Assembly: GCA_024695285.1 (NCBI GenBank)
Contig: JAILIM010000014.1
Span: 1 to 28,432 of the forward strand
Reading direction: 5' to 3'
Length of the DNA: 28,432 nt
Origin: Bacteroidales bacterium
GTDB lineage: Bacteria > Bacteroidota > Bacteroidia > Bacteroidales > UBA932
Numbering within the stretch: position 1 is the first letter of the stretch; every line of letters begins with the position of its first letter. Below are positions 8,069 to 15,439 of this stretch, piece by piece. A program made the position numbers and the translations under genes. The notes beneath the pieces were generated by a model that worked only from the letters and a program-made list of their open reading frames with translations, was not told the origin of the DNA and made no database searches.

Positions 8069-8983
8069 ATGAAGAAGTTTTTTAACTGTTTACGGAATGT
8101 TCTGGCAGTGTTCGGTCTGATATTCGTGCTGCTCATCATATATCAGATTTGCACCAAACAATATCATGATATAAACATAACCAAGACAGACTTGGGACTG
8201 TACGGGAAGCGCGTGGATTTACTGCGCGCTTCCGGCCCCTACGCCAAAGACACAGCCGAATTCAGCATAAGGATTATCCAGGATACTGTCCGGGCAAAAG
8301 AGATCAGGGAATATTTCCAATTGGACACCCTTTATGCTGACGCTCCCGACACATGGGCAAAAGCACTGGCCATCGCGAAGTTTGTAACGACAAACATTCC
8401 CCACGACAACCAGAAAGAATATCCCAAGTCCATCAATGCGATAGGATTATGGGAGTACACAAAAAATGTCGCGCCGGCCTTCAACTGCCGCCTTCACGGC
8501 ATCCTTGCCTTTGAACTATTTCTGGCTTCCGGTATAGACGCAAAGTACATAACTTGCATGCCGGAAGACGCGGATGATAACGACTGCCACGTGGTCAACG
8601 AGGTCTGGCTTCCCGAACTGGGCAAGTGGGCGATGGTCGACACCGACATGGGCGGCCACTATGTTTCCGACATGGAGGGTATCCCCCTGTCGCTCAAGGA
8701 GATGAGGGAGCGCTATATCTCCGGGGAGAAGATGATGGTCTACCCGGCGTACGAGAACGGAAGTTCCAGGAAAGACTGGTACTATGCCTACATGGCAAAG
8801 AATACCTATTGGTTCTCCTGCTGGGGCGAACTGTCTTACTATCAGGAAGATTACGCTGTCGAAGGGGTGCTGAGGGACCACTACGTCAATCTCGTTCCCC
8901 AGGGCTTTGAACCTTTCAGGGTCGGCGGCGGCAACACCGTCACCACGAACGCCGAACAGTTCTGGGCGCCGCCCGTCCACTGA
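8069..8983 (+). CDS. Membrane-anchored transglutaminase-like protein
   Basis: A 304-residue protein. One N-terminal membrane segment (about residues 11-27, VLAVFGLIFVLLIIYQI) would anchor it with the rest in the periplasm. A transglutaminase-like Cys-His-Asp triad can be read as Cys140 (AFNCRLHG), His174 (DCHVVNEVW) and Asp191 (WAMVDTDMG), with the usual spacing between the motifs. Members of this superfamily act as cysteine peptidases or amidases; the substrate cannot be inferred. The start at 8069 is chosen because the earlier ATG at 8036 lies upstream of the likely transcription start. The gene stands alone: divergent from the MBL operon on the left and convergent with the GH27 gene on the right. 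Its first third is richer in A+T than its neighbours, which may hint at a separate origin. Confidence 0.75.
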   Translation: MKKFFNCLRNVLAVFGLIFVLLIIYQICTKQYHDINITKTDLGLYGKRVDLLRASGPYAKDTAEFSIRIIQDTVRAKEIREYFQLDTLYADAPDTWAKALAIAKFVTTNIPHDNQKEYPKSINAIGLWEYTKNVAPAFNCRLHGILAFELFLASGIDAKYITCMPEDADDNDCHVVNEVWLPELGKWAMVDTDMGGHYVSDMEGIPLSLKEMRERYISGEKMMVYPAYENGSSRKDWYYAYMAKNTYWFSCWGELSYYQEDYAVEGVLRDHYVNLVPQGFEPFRVGGGNTVTTNAEQFWAPPVH

Positions 8984-9040
8984 CCTCATTTAACTCCTCC
9001 ACTTGATAGCACCTAGCCGTCTACTAATATCAACTGCCCA

Positions 9041-9089
9041 CCGGCTGCCATCGGACAGCCGGTCTTGCTCTATAGCAAGTCTTCCTTTT
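9041..9089 (+). terminator. Tandem hairpins, likely terminator of the transglutaminase-like gene
   Basis: Two perfect hairpins follow the stop at 8983. The first is CCGGCTG (9041-9047) with CAGCCGG (9056-9062) and an 8-nt loop. The second is CTTGCT (9064-9069) with AGCAAG (9074-9079) and a 4-nt loop. A pyrimidine tail with TTTT (9080-9089) comes next. Confidence 0.6.
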
Positions 9090-9095
9090 GGCACG

Positions 9096-9281
9096 GCCTT
9101 CCCGATGGACCTTCCCCGCGAGAGACTGGGGAAGGTCGGAGGGTGTTTTGGGGAAGGTCACTTTTTGTGGAAGGGACCTTCCTCGTAAGATATGTTACCG
9201 AGGTTGCTAGGTGGCAGATTACGTGGGGAAGATGTCGGTACTTTTTTTAGACCTTCCCCAAGACGGGCATGGACCTTCCCC
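9096..9281. repeat. Cluster of GACCTTCCCC decamers in both orientations
   Basis: This is the remainder of a 303-bp gene-free stretch (8984-9286). Full decamers occur at 9108-9117, 9250-9259 and 9272-9281 on the plus strand, and at 9128-9137 and 9150-9159 as the reverse complement. A shortened copy lies at 9175-9182, within the near-palindrome 9169-9182, and a variant GGCCTTCCCG at 9096-9105. The pair 9108-9117/9128-9137 forms a perfect 10-bp hairpin with a 10-nt loop. Two same-orientation pairs are each offset by exactly 22 bp. No coding sequence is credible here. Confidence 0.85.
9196..9248 (+). terminator. Possible second rho-independent terminator with a T7 run
   Basis: TACCGA (9196-9201) pairs with TCGGTA (9235-9240), which is followed by C and seven T residues (9242-9248). 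The loop is long at 33 nt, so this is a weak call. Confidence 0.35.
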
Positions 9282-9286
9282 GGAGG

Positions 9287-10906
9287 CTATTGGCGGTAGA
9301 GGCCGACGAGCTTCTCGGAGGTGATGCCGGGGCTGAGGCGGTAGAAGGCGCAGCCGTGGGGCTGGACTGTGGTTTCCCAGCGCTGTTTGGCGGTCACTTT
9401 GCCGACGTCCTGCTGGCGCCAGAGGTCACGGACGGTCTGCTCGCCGTAGAGGCCGATCTTGTGGGGCGTGAAGCCCATCGTGCGCTCCTGGTCGCCGAGG
9501 TTGAACAGGGCGACTGCAACTGAACCGTCCTCAAGGGGCTTGACATAAACCACGTGGCCTTCGCCCTTGGCAAAGACGGTGCCCTTGATGCCGAGGGGAT
9601 CCTGGTTGACGTCCAGCACTTCGTTGTTGCAGAGAAGGCTCAGGGTGAAGGGGTCGAGCATTGCCATGTCGCATCCGAGCAGCATGGGGGAAGCCAGTAT
9701 GGACCAAAGGGTTATGTGGGTGTACTGCTCCCAGGGGGTGAGCTCAGTCCAGTGCATCTTGCGTCCCCAGCCCACCTTGCCGAGCACGAGCATGTCGGCG
9801 TCGGGCCAGTTGCCGGGGCCGGTGAATCCCGCCCATCTCTCCTGTCCTTCGAAGCCGATGGTGGACATGCTCTGCCAGGTGTCCCGGATGTCGCCCGTGG
9901 TGCGCCAGCACTCTGCATTCTTGAGCAGTTCAGGGCCGAGCGTCACGCGGGAGTGGTTGGAAATGCTGTACACGATGTCACGGCCGGTGGCGTCGATTGC
10001 CTCGCGCATGTCGCGCAGCCACCAGACATCGTTGATGTTCCAGTCGTATTTGAGATAGTCCACGCCCCAGTCTGCCCACTGCTGAGCATCCTGCTTTGCG
10101 AACGAGACCTTGCCGAAATAGCGTTTCTCCTCCCTGTTCACCTTGGCGCGGTCCAGTTTGTACACTTCGTCGACCAGTCCCTCCTCAATCCACTGGTATG
10201 TGCCTTCTTCGTTGTCGCAGGAAGAACCGATGTGGCCGGCGTATGTGGTCACCCAGGGGCCGGAATAGATGCCGAACTTCAGTCCCATCGAGTGCAGGTA
10301 GTCGCCGAGCGCCTTCATGTCGGGGAACTTGTTGTTGGGCTGTATGCCCTTGTACTTGCCGCCGCGCACGCCCTGCCAGCCGTCGTCGATGTTGATGTAG
10401 CACCAGCCGTAGTCGGCGAGGCCGCTTTCAACCATGGCACGGCCGGACTGCATCACCATGTCCTGTGACACTTTGTTGCCCCAGCAGTTCCATGAGTTCC
10501 AGCCCAGCGGGGGAGTCAGGGCAATGCGGTCACCGATGACGATACGCAGTTCGCGGGTGTCGCTGCCGAGGGCGTTGACCGCCGTCAGCTGCACTTTGTA
10601 TTCACCTTTCTTGCGGGCATTGCCGGTGATGATGCCCTTTTCGGCATCGAGCTTGAGACCGCGGGGGAGGCCCTTCGCTTCGAAGCGCATCGGGCGCACT
10701 CCGGTAGCGGGAATACGGTACAGGAAATCGGCCTTGGGCCGGGCTCCGTAGATCTTCGGACCGTTGATACGGGGCGTGTCGGGCGCCTTAGGGGTGAGGA
10801 TGTAGGCGCTGTAGTCGGGAATGACGATGCTGTCTTCACCGGGCAGCTGGGCCGCCGCGGAAAGACTGACTGCCATCAAGGCAAGGGTGATAAAAATACG
10901 TTTCAT
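9287..10906 (-). CDS. GH27 alpha-galactosidase, exported
   Basis: A 539-residue secreted glycoside hydrolase that would release terminal alpha-linked galactose. A signal peptide (MKRIFITLALMAVSLSAAAQ) leads into an N-terminal putative Ig-like module of about 100 residues (YRIPATGVRPMRFEAKGLPRG, KKGEYKVQLTAVNALGSD). The GH27 barrel starts at LTPPLGWNSWNCWG (about 130-143). The nucleophile is Asp288 in YLKYDW and the acid/base Asp339 in CWRTTGDIRDTW; both match the known GH27 pattern. NWPDADML and NQDPLG are further family marks, and a C-terminal beta domain follows. The start is 13 bp after the HAD phosphatase stop, so the two genes share a transcript. The 18 nt around its start codon are identical to those of the MBL gene at 7830-7847. 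Specificity for beta-L-arabinopyranosides, also found in GH27, cannot be excluded. Confidence 0.95.
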   Translation of the reverse strand: MKRIFITLALMAVSLSAAAQLPGEDSIVIPDYSAYILTPKAPDTPRINGPKIYGARPKADFLYRIPATGVRPMRFEAKGLPRGLKLDAEKGIITGNARKKGEYKVQLTAVNALGSDTRELRIVIGDRIALTPPLGWNSWNCWGNKVSQDMVMQSGRAMVESGLADYGWCYINIDDGWQGVRGGKYKGIQPNNKFPDMKALGDYLHSMGLKFGIYSGPWVTTYAGHIGSSCDNEEGTYQWIEEGLVDEVYKLDRAKVNREEKRYFGKVSFAKQDAQQWADWGVDYLKYDWNINDVWWLRDMREAIDATGRDIVYSISNHSRVTLGPELLKNAECWRTTGDIRDTWQSMSTIGFEGQERWAGFTGPGNWPDADMLVLGKVGWGRKMHWTELTPWEQYTHITLWSILASPMLLGCDMAMLDPFTLSLLCNNEVLDVNQDPLGIKGTVFAKGEGHVVYVKPLEDGSVAVALFNLGDQERTMGFTPHKIGLYGEQTVRDLWRQQDVGKVTAKQRWETTVQPHGCAFYRLSPGITSEKLVGLYRQ

Positions 10907-10919
10907 TGTGGTTATAGTG

Positions 10920-12116
10920 TTATTTCCGTTTGAATTCTGGTTTGGGGTCGGCGCGGCGTTGGAGGACGTAGTTCGAAGGAGCGCCGCCTGATTCGGTTTC
11001 CAGTGCCTGGCGGCGGAGGTCGGCTATGCCGCCCACTGTCTGGCCCTTGTCAACTATGAGCCCTACACGCATATCCGGGAACGAGGTGAGCATCGAGTAG
11101 TCGCCGTTGCTGTCTCCGGCAACCAGGACAGGGCCTTTGCCGCCATACTGTGGGGCTATGTAAGCCTTTATCGCTCCCGTCTTTCCTTCCCGGTAAGGTT
11201 GGATGTACCCAGGTTTCAGGACTTGAAGGATCATGCCGGTGGAATCGCCTTCCATACGGAATCCGAATACCTGCAGGGTATCGAGGCCGAGGTGCTGCGG
11301 GTCGCATGCCATCTGTTCCACAAGAGCTTCCAGCGAAGCTGAGAAGATATAGACGTCTATTCCGTTCTCTGGTAGCGCTTTATAAAGCAAGCGCATTTCC
11401 CTGGTAAGGGCAAGGCCGTCGGGCACCACAACGCTGACCTTCCCGGCCATGCCCATATCAGGACTCTCAAGGTGTATCTTCCTGACCTGCTTTTTGGAGA
11501 CATGCGCCGATATGCCTTCCCTTGCAAGGGCAGCGAATTCATCGTAATCCATACCGTGGTTCAACCCCCTGAGCAAAGGATATGAATCATCGTAGCCGAA
11601 GGCCTCCATCACACCTTCGTACAGGCCCCAGAACTTGATTTTGAAGTCCATCAGGTAGTCACCTGCCTGGATGGTCGCAAGCTGCTGCGGGGATAATTCG
11701 TTCCCGCATGAGACTCCGGCGGATGTAATTATTGCCCTGTAGTCGGATTCAATATCGGTGAGCAGCATCCGGGCGGTGACGTTTTCCGCTCCGGCCCCGG
11801 CCAGCACGATGTCCAGGTCGGGTATGCACGGTGCAAAGATATCCCACAGTTCATCCGGCGTGAATTTGAAGCGGAGATTCTCCAGCTGCCATAGAGTGAA
11901 GGTCTGCTCCACATCCTGGAGGACAGTCGTGTTGTCGTAGTCGAATATGGCGTAGTTGACGTTTCGTCCGGCCTCGGCGGCCTCCGCCTTGCATTCTTCC
12001 ATCAGGGCGCAAAGGGCCTTGTACGGAGCTTCGCTCCAGTTGCCCTGGGGCATTGGGGCGTTGCAACCTGCCAGAAGGAACATGGCCGCGGCGGATAACA
12101 GGATTGCTCTTTTCAT
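10920..12116 (-). CDS. HAD-superfamily phosphatase, lipoprotein
   Basis: A 398-residue exported HAD hydrolase. Lipobox LAGC places the lipid on Cys18. Motif I is FDYDNTT with nucleophile Asp59 and Asp61, motif II is IFSAS, and motif IV is GDSNGD at residues 334-339. A lysine for motif III lies in GYIQPYREGKTGAI. The large cap between motif I and motif II and the DxDxT-to-SAS layout recall the SerB-like (PF12710) branch. It probably removes phosphate from a small molecule in the periplasm; the substrate is not visible. It is the first gene of a two-gene unit with the GH27 enzyme. A degenerate -7 box (TTCTTTTG, complement of 12140-12147) lies 23 nt upstream, without a clear -33 element. Confidence 0.85.
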   Translation of the reverse strand: MKRAILLSAAAMFLLAGCNAPMPQGNWSEAPYKALCALMEECKAEAAEAGRNVNYAIFDYDNTTVLQDVEQTFTLWQLENLRFKFTPDELWDIFAPCIPDLDIVLAGAGAENVTARMLLTDIESDYRAIITSAGVSCGNELSPQQLATIQAGDYLMDFKIKFWGLYEGVMEAFGYDDSYPLLRGLNHGMDYDEFAALAREGISAHVSKKQVRKIHLESPDMGMAGKVSVVVPDGLALTREMRLLYKALPENGIDVYIFSASLEALVEQMACDPQHLGLDTLQVFGFRMEGDSTGMILQVLKPGYIQPYREGKTGAIKAYIAPQYGGKGPVLVAGDSNGDYSMLTSFPDMRVGLIVDKGQTVGGIADLRRQALETESGGAPSNYVLQRRADPKPEFKRK

Positions 12117-12228
12117 CGTGATATGGAAATCTCTTCATGCAAAAGAACGAAAAACTTTTGATTTTTCATAGAGCGGTGAGTCAGGAAGGACGTTAGTGGG
12201 CAGCAAGTAGGGTAACCAAGGGCTTTTG

Positions 12229-12248
12229 CGTGTATTAACGTGTATTAA
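12229..12248 (+). promoter_or_regulatory. Tandem CGTGTATTAA x2, candidate activator site
   Basis: Two perfect, directly adjacent copies (12229-12238, 12239-12248) sit one helical turn apart, 37 bp upstream of the TATATTTG box at 12286. They lie in the 180-bp divergent gap between the HAD and esterase genes. That promoter lacks a recognisable -33 TTTG, which would fit dependence on an activator (inference). Confidence 0.45.
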
Positions 12249-12285
12249 ATGGAAGGCAAATGGTGGGAAATCCGGTAATGATTGT

Positions 12286-12293
12286 TATATTTG
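12286..12293 (+). promoter_or_regulatory. -7 box TATATTTG of the esterase-EEP gene
   Basis: An exact TAnnTTTG match ending only 3 nt before the ATG at 12297. If functional, the mRNA would start at or within a few nucleotides of the start codon. Confidence 0.5.
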
Positions 12294-12296
12294 GGT

Positions 12297-14522
12297 ATGA
12301 AAAAGATTCTCCGCATTTCCATTCTTCTGGCCGTACTGTTTGCAGCCGCATGCATTGACGCCAGTGCAAAGGTAACGCTGCCTTCCTTCTTCAGCGACAA
12401 TATGGTTTTCCAGCAGAACAGCCGGGCCGCCATCTGGGGATGGACCGATACCGGGAAGAAGGTCACGATACAGCCTTCCTGGGCCTCAAAAAAGACGGTC
12501 GCCGTTCCCGATTCCGACGGCAAATGGTCTGCAAGCATACAGACTCCTTCCGCGGGCGGTCCCTATACCGTGACCATATCCGACGGCGAGAAAATCGTCC
12601 TGCGGAACGTCCTCGTCGGAGAAGTCTGGTTCTGCTCGGGACAGTCCAATATGGAAATGCCCATGAAAGGCTTCCGCGGCCAGCCTGTGGAGGGTGCCAG
12701 TGACCTGATACTGTCCGCTAAGCCGGGCCTCCCGATCCGCATGTGTACAATCAAGCGTAACGCAAGCCTGTCCCCCGTCGATAAATGCGAGGGCTCCTGG
12801 ACGGAGAATACCCCGGAAGCAGTAGCATCCACAAGCGCCACGGCATATTTCTTCGCCCTCAAGCTGCAGGAGGTCCTCGGTGTTCCGGTAGGCCTGCTCA
12901 TCACCAACTGGGGCGGCTCCACCATAGAATCCTGGATCGACAGGGAAACGATTGGCAGCCGCTTCCCCGGCGAGTTCGACCTTTCCTTCCTTGACAGCGG
13001 CGAGTTGCCAGAAAAGAAGCATCAAACACCATGCACCCTGTTCAACGGCCAGGTCAATCCGCTCATCCCATTCTGTTTCAAGGGAATGCTGTGGTATCAG
13101 GGCGAATCCAACAGGGGCCGTGCCGACCAGTATCTTCGCCTGCAGCAGGAATATGTGGCGATGATGCGACGCCTGTTCAACAATCCTGACGCCCCGTTCT
13201 ATTACGTACAGATAGCTCCTTACAAATACGGCGACCCCGACCATTTCACCTCTGGCTATCTCTGCGAGGCCCAGCAGAAGGCTCTTGAGCTGATTCCCCA
13301 CAGCGGTATGGCCACCACCACCGACACCGGCGAATTCGGCTGCATCCACCCCCGCAAGAAGAAGGAAGTCGGCTTCCGCCTTGCCTACAACGCGCTTGTC
13401 GGTGAATACGGCCTCAAGGGCATCAACCCCGTGGCTCCCACCTACGAGAGCGTCAAGTTCGAAGGCGGCAAGGCCATAGTCACAATGAAAGCCGACAAGC
13501 AGGGCCTCTCACCTTGGGGCCGCGACGTAACGGGCTTCGATCTGGCGGGCAGCGACATGGTATTCCATCCCGCCACCGGAAGGGTCACGAGCCACAACAC
13601 CATCGAGGTATCCAGCCCCGACGTCCCCGAGCCGATAGCGGTCCGCTATTGCTTCCGCAACTGGTCCGAGGGCAACCTGGCCAGCAGCTGGGGATTCCCT
13701 GCGGGCCCCTTCCGCTCCGACGACTGGGACCTTGGGCGTCTGGACGGCAGCATCATCAGGGTCATGTCCTACAACATACGGAACTCCCGCGCCAAGGATG
13801 GGGATAATGCCTGGACCATCCGCAGGGATGCCACTCCGGAAATGCTCCGGACCGTCAGCCCTGATGTATTCGGCATCCAGGAGGCCTACCAGGAGCAGCT
13901 TGATTATATCCTTGAGCAATGCCCTGACTACAAGATGGTTGGCGTGGGCCGAGACGACGGCGTCAAGAAGGGCGAACAGATGTCTGTCTTCTACGACAGC
14001 AGGAAAATTGCTTTGCTGGACTGGGGCACCTACTGGCTTTCCGAGACTCCGGATGTCCCCAGCTTTGGTTGGGACGCTGCCTGCAGGCGTACGGCTACCT
14101 GGACTCTGCTCGAGCAGAAAGCGACGGGCCGCAGGTTCTATTTCGTCAATACCCACCTTGACCACAAGGGGGTGACTGCCCGCAAAGAAGGCCTTGCATT
14201 GATATACGACAATATCAAGAAGATGAATCCGGATGGCCTTCCGATGGTGCTCGTGGGCGATTTCAACGTTTATCCTGATGACGAGTGCCTTAAAGACATT
14301 AATTCCCTTATGAAGAGTGCCCGTTTCGATTCAAGGGATGCCGATCCAAAGGGATCATTCAACGGGTTCAGGAAGAATGGAATGGACGAGTTGGGGAAGA
14401 TAGACTACATCTACTACAAAGGTTTCTCCTACTGCCGCCGTTTCAAGGTGGACACGACTACTTATGCAGGCCGGCCCTACATTTCCGACCATTATCCGGT
14501 TTATGCGGATATAGCGTTCTAA
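12297..14522 (+). CDS. Fusion of sialate O-acetylesterase-like SGNH domain and EEP phosphatase/nuclease domain
   Basis: A 741-residue exported two-enzyme protein. The start at 12297 is chosen because it opens a proper signal peptide (MKKILRISILLAVLFAAAC, possible lipidation on Cys19). Residues about 25-480 are a sialate O-acetylesterase (SASA) module: VFQQNSRAAIWGW, the serine motif GQSNM with Ser117, NWGGSTIESW, LWYQGESN and the catalytic His351 in GCIHP. A second enzyme starts at about residue 484: IIRVMSYNIRN, the metal-site Glu in GIQEAY, NTHLDH, GDFNVYPDD, IDYIYYKG and the final SDHYPVYADIAF, which are all motifs of the endonuclease/exonuclease/phosphatase fold. The reading frame is continuous across the junction. 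The first half would remove acetyl groups from a glycan; the second probably acts on a phosphate ester. The gene appears to be a single transcription unit. Confidence 0.9.
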   Translation: MKKILRISILLAVLFAAACIDASAKVTLPSFFSDNMVFQQNSRAAIWGWTDTGKKVTIQPSWASKKTVAVPDSDGKWSASIQTPSAGGPYTVTISDGEKIVLRNVLVGEVWFCSGQSNMEMPMKGFRGQPVEGASDLILSAKPGLPIRMCTIKRNASLSPVDKCEGSWTENTPEAVASTSATAYFFALKLQEVLGVPVGLLITNWGGSTIESWIDRETIGSRFPGEFDLSFLDSGELPEKKHQTPCTLFNGQVNPLIPFCFKGMLWYQGESNRGRADQYLRLQQEYVAMMRRLFNNPDAPFYYVQIAPYKYGDPDHFTSGYLCEAQQKALELIPHSGMATTTDTGEFGCIHPRKKKEVGFRLAYNALVGEYGLKGINPVAPTYESVKFEGGKAIVTMKADKQGLSPWGRDVTGFDLAGSDMVFHPATGRVTSHNTIEVSSPDVPEPIAVRYCFRNWSEGNLASSWGFPAGPFRSDDWDLGRLDGSIIRVMSYNIRNSRAKDGDNAWTIRRDATPEMLRTVSPDVFGIQEAYQEQLDYILEQCPDYKMVGVGRDDGVKKGEQMSVFYDSRKIALLDWGTYWLSETPDVPSFGWDAACRRTATWTLLEQKATGRRFYFVNTHLDHKGVTARKEGLALIYDNIKKMNPDGLPMVLVGDFNVYPDDECLKDINSLMKSARFDSRDADPKGSFNGFRKNGMDELGKIDYIYYKGFSYCRRFKVDTTTYAGRPYISDHYPVYADIAF

Positions 14523-14579
14523 CCTACGGTCTTGTAAACCTTATTTCGAATTTGGGATTGCCGCTGCGGCCGTTCGGGA

Positions 14580-14618
14580 GCCTTCGTGCATCCTCCTGCG
14601 AGCGAGAGGATGGCGAGG
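14580..14618. other. Long imperfect GC-rich hairpin downstream of the esterase-EEP gene
   Basis: GCCTTCG (14580-14586) and CATCCTC (14589-14595) pair with GAGGATG (14606-14612) and CGAGGC (14614-14619), with a 10-nt loop. There is no T-run after it, so it may be an extragenic palindrome rather than a simple terminator. A smaller hairpin, GCCGC-T-GCGGC, lies at 14560-14570. Confidence 0.5.
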
Positions 14619-14700
14619 CCGCCGGCCCGTAAACAGTCCTTAGTGTTCATATACAGACCCAAAAATAACGATTTTCGGGCTAATTAGCGAAAAAGCTTTC

Positions 14701-14708
14701 TATATTTG
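14701..14708 (+). promoter_or_regulatory. -7 promoter box TATATTTG of the DUF2807 gene
   Basis: An exact TAnnTTTG match 17 nt before the ATG at 14726. The -33 region is weak (TTTCGGGC near 14673-14680). Confidence 0.6.
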
Positions 14709-14725
14709 TGAAAAATCTTACGCTT

Positions 14726-15439
14726 ATGAAAAAGATTATCGGTATTATTGCTGTGGCTGCCCTGCTGAGTGTGGCAGCCTGCTCCTGCTGTTTCAATTAC
14801 CCGATGAAGGTCGTTCGCGGCAACGGTGTGTCCGTGACCAGCGAAGTGGAGGTGCCTGCTTTCAGCGCCATCAACCTTGTCGGCTCCGGTGATATATTAT
14901 ACACGCAAGGCCCCCAGGCCGTTTCCATAACGACCGATGAAAACCTCCTTGAATACTTTATTATCGAAGTCGAGGACGGCGAACTGATCGTCCGCAACGA
15001 GAAAGGCGTATCTATTTCGCCCAAGACAAAGACCGTGGTGACGGTCAGCAGCCCTGACCTGAACGGCGTGAAAATCATCGGCAGCGGCGACTGCAAGGTG
15101 GTGGACGGTTTGCAGACTGAAGGTGATTTCAGTTTCACCGTCACCGGCAGCGGCGACCTTGAGGCCGGCAGCATCGTCTGCAAAAGCTTCACTTCCAAGG
15201 TTTCCGGAAGCGGCGACGTGAAGGTCGACGCCCTGACCTGCGACACCACGTCCCTTGCCGTCGTGGGCAGCGGTGACATTGAAATCGGCTGCAAGGATGC
15301 CGGCGACATCAGCGTCCGCATCTCCGGCAGCGGCGACGTGACTCTTTCCGGCCGCGCCCGCACCCTTGAGCAGAAGATTTCCGGAAGCGGCGACGTCCAC
15401 TCCAAGGCCCTCGCCCTGACCGGCGCTGAAGAGTTCTAA
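14726..15439 (+). CDS. DUF2807 (head GIN domain) beta-helical lipoprotein with GSGD repeats
   Basis: A 237-residue lipoprotein with lipobox SVAAC (Cys19). It carries seven GSGD motifs, at about residues 53, 119, 141, 161, 181, 201 and 220, the last five almost exactly 20 residues apart. This is the signature of the DUF2807 family, annotated as a putative auto-transporter adhesin head GIN domain, and it predicts a short right-handed beta-helix. The molecular function of the family is not established. The start at 14726 follows the TATATTTG box; a further upstream in-frame GTG at 14708 overlaps that box and is rejected. Its stop TAA overlaps the stop of the convergent ComM gene by 4 bp. No neighbouring gene suggests a pathway. 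Confidence 0.9.
   Translation: MKKIIGIIAVAALLSVAACSCCFNYPMKVVRGNGVSVTSEVEVPAFSAINLVGSGDILYTQGPQAVSITTDENLLEYFIIEVEDGELIVRNEKGVSISPKTKTVVTVSSPDLNGVKIIGSGDCKVVDGLQTEGDFSFTVTGSGDLEAGSIVCKSFTSKVSGSGDVKVDALTCDTTSLAVVGSGDIEIGCKDAGDISVRISGSGDVTLSGRARTLEQKISGSGDVHSKALALTGAEEF

Noticed and set aside
9003..9250. Short plus-strand open frames in the decamer-repeat region
   Set aside because: They run through the inverted repeats and hairpins, overlap one another in two frames, and have no protein-like composition.
9096..9281. CRISPR array
   Set aside because: The repeats are only 10 bp, occur in both orientations, have irregular spacers, and no cas gene is nearby.
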